From assembly GCF_900055185.1 (NCBI RefSeq), contig NZ_FIZX01000002.1:164586-228585 (forward strand): a DNA stretch of 64,000 nucleotides, in the 5' to 3' direction. The first letter of the stretch is position 1. Each line of letters starts with the position of its first letter. The notes under the pieces are model-generated. The model saw only the letters and a program-made list of their open reading frames with translations, had not been told where the DNA came from and did not search any database. Below are positions 61,910 to 64,000 of this stretch, one piece after another. This DNA comes from Grimontia celer (GTDB lineage: Bacteria; Pseudomonadota; Gammaproteobacteria; Enterobacterales; Vibrionaceae). Made by a program: the position numbers and the translations under genes.

Positions 61910-62224
61910 ATGATCGCAAGGGAATGGAAAGCGCGCTGTCCAAAGCATCATGAAGAGGGCTTTATTGCTTATCTTTATGAAACTGGTGTGAAAGAAACGT
62001 CTGAGACTGAGGGCTTTCAGGGGGCGCAGATCTTCAAGCGGGAGATGGATGGAAATTCAGAAATCACGTTGATCAGCTACTGGAAAGATCTGGAGTGCAT
62101 TAAGGCCTTTGCGGGTGAGGATATCGGCATTGCCCGTTTGTACCCGGAAGATGAAAAGTACGAACTGAAACCTGACTTTCACGTGTCTCACTATGAAGTA
62201 GTTGAAAGTCGTTTAAACCAATAA
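61910..62224 (+). CDS. Small ABM-like (antibiotic monooxygenase-fold) protein
   Basis: A 104-residue protein with the ferredoxin-like pattern of ABM proteins: I-A-R-E-W-K-A-R-C-P at the N-terminus, G-F-Q-G-A-Q-I-F-K-R, I-T-L-I-S-Y-W-K-D-L-E-C-I-K-A-F-A-G and H-Y-E-V-V-E. The start has GGGG upstream but no strong ribosome binding site. It lies 18 bases before msrA, so it may belong to an oxidative-stress operon. Enzymatic activity is not evident. Confidence 0.75.
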   Translation: MIAREWKARCPKHHEEGFIAYLYETGVKETSETEGFQGAQIFKREMDGNSEITLISYWKDLECIKAFAGEDIGIARLYPEDEKYELKPDFHVSHYEVVESRLNQ

Positions 62225-62242
62225 ACAAGATACTCATTAACA

Positions 62243-62746
62243 ATGAAAAATGCTTCGCCAGAAAAACCGTTGGAAGAGATCTACTTTGCAGGTGGCTGCC
62301 TGTGGGGCGTGCAAGAGTTTATGCGCCACTTGCCGGGCGTGGTGTTCACCGAAGCGGGACGGGCAAACGGCACCAGCCACTCAACGGCTTCACCTTATGA
62401 TGGTTATGCCGAATGTGTACGAACACAATTCGACCCTGACACGGTCTCAGTAGAGACATTGATGGGATATTTCTTTGAAATCATCAACCCGCATAGCGTT
62501 AACAAGCAAGGCGAAGATGTCGGCGAAAAATACCGCACAGGCGTATACAGCAATCATCCTGAGCATTTGACTATTGTCCGCGACTTCATTGCGGCCAGGG
62601 AAGATGCAGACAGGGTTGCGGTGGAAGTACTGCCATTGAGTAACTACGTGCCGAGCGATAAAGAACATCAGGATAGGCTGACCCGTTTCCCTGATGACTA
62701 TTGCCATATCCCTCTGGATTTATTACATAAATACAAGCAGAAGTAG
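62243..62746 (+). CDS. msrA: Peptide-methionine (S)-S-oxide reductase
   Basis: A 167-residue cytoplasmic MsrA that reduces methionine sulfoxide in proteins. The catalytic Cys19 is in A-G-G-C-L-W-G-V-Q-E, where Leu replaces the usual Phe of G-C-F-W-G. T-E-A-G-R-A-N-G, Y-x-G-Y-A-E-C-V-x-x-x-F-D-P and G-E-D-V-G-x-K-Y-R-T-G-V-Y complete the signature. Only one further Cys is near the C-terminus, so the resolving system may differ from classic MsrA. The gene sits between an ABM-like gene and a periplasmic rhodanese. Confidence 0.92.
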   Translation: MKNASPEKPLEEIYFAGGCLWGVQEFMRHLPGVVFTEAGRANGTSHSTASPYDGYAECVRTQFDPDTVSVETLMGYFFEIINPHSVNKQGEDVGEKYRTGVYSNHPEHLTIVRDFIAAREDADRVAVEVLPLSNYVPSDKEHQDRLTRFPDDYCHIPLDLLHKYKQK

Positions 62747-62767
62747 ATTTGTACCAAGGATGAAGGA

Positions 62768-63118
62768 ATGAATAAAACAATCGCGTTAACCCTGACACTC
62801 TGTAGTGCCCTGCTGGTGGCGCCTTTAGCTTTGGCATCCGACCGCGCAGAGTATGGTTGGGAAATGATTGAACAGGGCGCGATGGTGGTGGATGTTCGCA
62901 CGCCGGGTGAATTCGATGACGGCCACTTGAGCGGTGCGGTGAATTACCCCGTGACAGAACTGGATAGACACATCCAGAATTTAGATAAAGACACACCGCT
63001 GGTGCTGTATTGCCGCAGCGGTGTTCGCTCAGGTGCAGCGTATCAATACCTACTGAGCAAAGGCTTCACCAATCTTCACAATGCTGGTGGATTCGAAGAG
63101 ATGAAAAACGCGAAGTAA
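62768..63118 (+). CDS. Periplasmic rhodanese-like protein (PspE-like)
   Basis: A 116-residue protein with a signal peptide (cleavage near A-L-A-S-D) and a single rhodanese domain. The key features are V-V-D-V-R-T-P-x-E-F, H-L-S-G-A-V-N-Y-P, and the active-site loop Y-C-R-S-G-V-R-S with the sulfur-accepting Cys82. It resembles PspE/GlpE sulfurtransferases of the periplasm. It lies 21 bases after msrA and ahead of a terminator. Confidence 0.88.
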   Translation: MNKTIALTLTLCSALLVAPLALASDRAEYGWEMIEQGAMVVDVRTPGEFDDGHLSGAVNYPVTELDRHIQNLDKDTPLVLYCRSGVRSGAAYQYLLSKGFTNLHNAGGFEEMKNAK

Positions 63119-63135
63119 CTGACTTCGCGTTTTTC
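63104..63135. terminator. Bidirectional terminator, rhodanese/mltC
   Basis: AAAAACGCGAAGT and ACTTCGCGTTTTT form a 13-bp stem overlapping the end of the rhodanese gene; convergent mltC can use it too. Confidence 0.9.
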
Positions 63136-63161
63136 TGTTAGAGCACTCTTACCTTACCGAC

Positions 63162-64000
63162 CTAGATTTTTCCTTCATTAAAGTCTTTCTGGAAGTAGAG
63201 CACCTTCTGAAGGTAGCGTCTCGCCTCGTCTTTCGGGTGTCGGGTTGTCAGGGCATCGTAGACCTGACGCGGGGACTTACGGTTAAGCTCTACCATCGCC
63301 TGTTTACGATCACTATGAAAGGTCGCCAGTACGCCGCCTGTGCCGCCGTTGTAGGCGGAGATCATGCTGAAGTGCTTGGACGAAGCGTTCTTCACATCAC
63401 GCAGGTAGCGGGTTTTCAGAATGTGCAGATATGCCGTGCCTGTGTCGATATTGTTTGCGGGATCGAACAGGTACTCTTTGGTCGGCATTCCCGGCTTCTT
63501 CTTCACCAGATTAAACACATCTGCACCTGCTGTTTTCGGGATCACCTGCATTAAACCGTACGCACCGGCATGGCTGACAGCATAAGGGTTGAAGCTGCTC
63601 TCGGTTTTGATCACCGCATAAATCAGATCTTCTGGAATGTCGTAACGCTTTGAGGCGTCGCGGACATAGTGTGCATACTGGTATTCACGCTGCTCCAAAT
63701 GATCTTTCACCATATCAATCTGCACGTAATAGGCTTTGCCGCGCTTGATGGATTTGCTTTGCAGCTTGTTGTCGATGAGGTAATCCGCAAAGCGGTTTGC
63801 GCGCCATTCCCATTCAATTGATTTGCCTTCCTGATCGACAATCTGACCGAGGAAAAATGGCTTTCCGGTGAGCTCAATCTCTTTGTCCGTAAACTGCTCG
63901 ACGTGCTTCGGATCAGCGGGCATTAATACCGTTTGAACGATGGCTTTTTGCAGCTTTTCCATCGGCTGGCGTTGGGCAACGGTAGAAACGTAAATCTTAC
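63162..64000 (-). CDS. mltC: Membrane-bound lytic murein transglycosylase C, 5' partial
   Basis: The visible C-terminal 279 residues match MltC, a lipoprotein lytic transglycosylase that cleaves peptidoglycan glycan strands. The goose-type lysozyme core has the catalytic Glu in V-I-K-T-E-S-S-F-N-P, followed by G-A-Y-G-L-M-Q-V, and later S-A-Y-N-G-G. Its upstream lipobox and start lie outside the window, since the frame is open to position 64000; the first ATG seen (63962) is internal. MltC is involved in murein turnover at the outer membrane. Confidence 0.93.
   Translation of the reverse strand, partial: KIYVSTVAQRQPMEKLQKAIVQTVLMPADPKHVEQFTDKEIELTGKPFFLGQIVDQEGKSIEWEWRANRFADYLIDNKLQSKSIKRGKAYYVQIDMVKDHLEQREYQYAHYVRDASKRYDIPEDLIYAVIKTESSFNPYAVSHAGAYGLMQVIPKTAGADVFNLVKKKPGMPTKEYLFDPANNIDTGTAYLHILKTRYLRDVKNASSKHFSMISAYNGGTGGVLATFHSDRKQAMVELNRKSPRQVYDALTTRHPKDEARRYLQKVLYFQKDFNEGKI

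Noticed and set aside
1..64000. tRNA, rRNA, insertion sequences and phage attachment sites
   Set aside because: None was recognised on reading; no transposase, integrase or cloverleaf-like sequence was found.

Overview
The window reads like the chromosome of a marine gammaproteobacterium, most probably a member of the Vibrionaceae. This is inferred from the gene families present: AlaE, YiaW/YiaV, YehS (DUF1456), DUF3297, CreA, MltC, a LuxP-like AI-2 binding protein, a LuxI/LuxR pair and large RTX proteins. Genus cannot be fixed from the sequence alone. No rRNA, tRNA, CRISPR array or insertion sequence was recognised.

Layout. Positions 1-3233 hold the 3' part of a very large repetitive RTX adhesin exported by type I secretion. 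Positions 3234-12525 are mostly ordinary core genes (HAD phosphatase, yiaW-yiaV, FAH-family hydrolase, DUF1415, creA, alaE, an MFS-PlsC fusion), mixed with small unrecognised genes. After an 846-base gene-free region comes an RTX toxin operon (13372-20153): toxin, HlyC-type acyltransferase, type I ABC exporter and membrane-fusion protein. Small conserved genes, a DEAD-box helicase and an AraC-type regulator follow, to 24697.

Positions 24901-48911 are the most interesting part: a roughly 24-kb quorum-sensing-linked biosynthetic locus that I cannot match to a described pathway. Two tightly overlapping leftward operons encode three KAS III-like enzymes with an apparent Cys-His-His triad, a fourth degenerate KAS-like protein, three AMP-forming ligases, a free-standing acyl carrier protein, an acyl-CoA dehydrogenase-like protein, a transglutaminase-like protein, two alpha/beta hydrolases, a MATE-type exporter and an RND pump with its adaptor. 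A divergent rightward pair encodes a small secreted protein and a PLP-dependent decarboxylase. Next to them lie luxR, a RibD-like gene that appears to have lost its deaminase motifs, and luxI. I find three similar lux-box-like inverted repeats. One lies between the divergent biosynthetic operons, one before the ACP operon and one before luxI. The simplest model is that acyl-homoserine lactone plus LuxR switches on synthesis and export of a small ACP-dependent amide or ketide metabolite.

Positions 48914-64000 return to scattered genes: two small enzyme-like genes, a secreted propeller protein, a periplasmic transglutaminase-like/DUF350-like pair, a PepSY protein beside an OmpR-type two-component system, and a signalling locus where a LuxP-like protein is divergent from a periplasmic binding protein overlapping a GGDEF-EAL protein. 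The window ends with msrA, a periplasmic rhodanese and the 3' part of mltC. Protein functions are assigned from recognised motifs and remembered family sequences, not from database searches.
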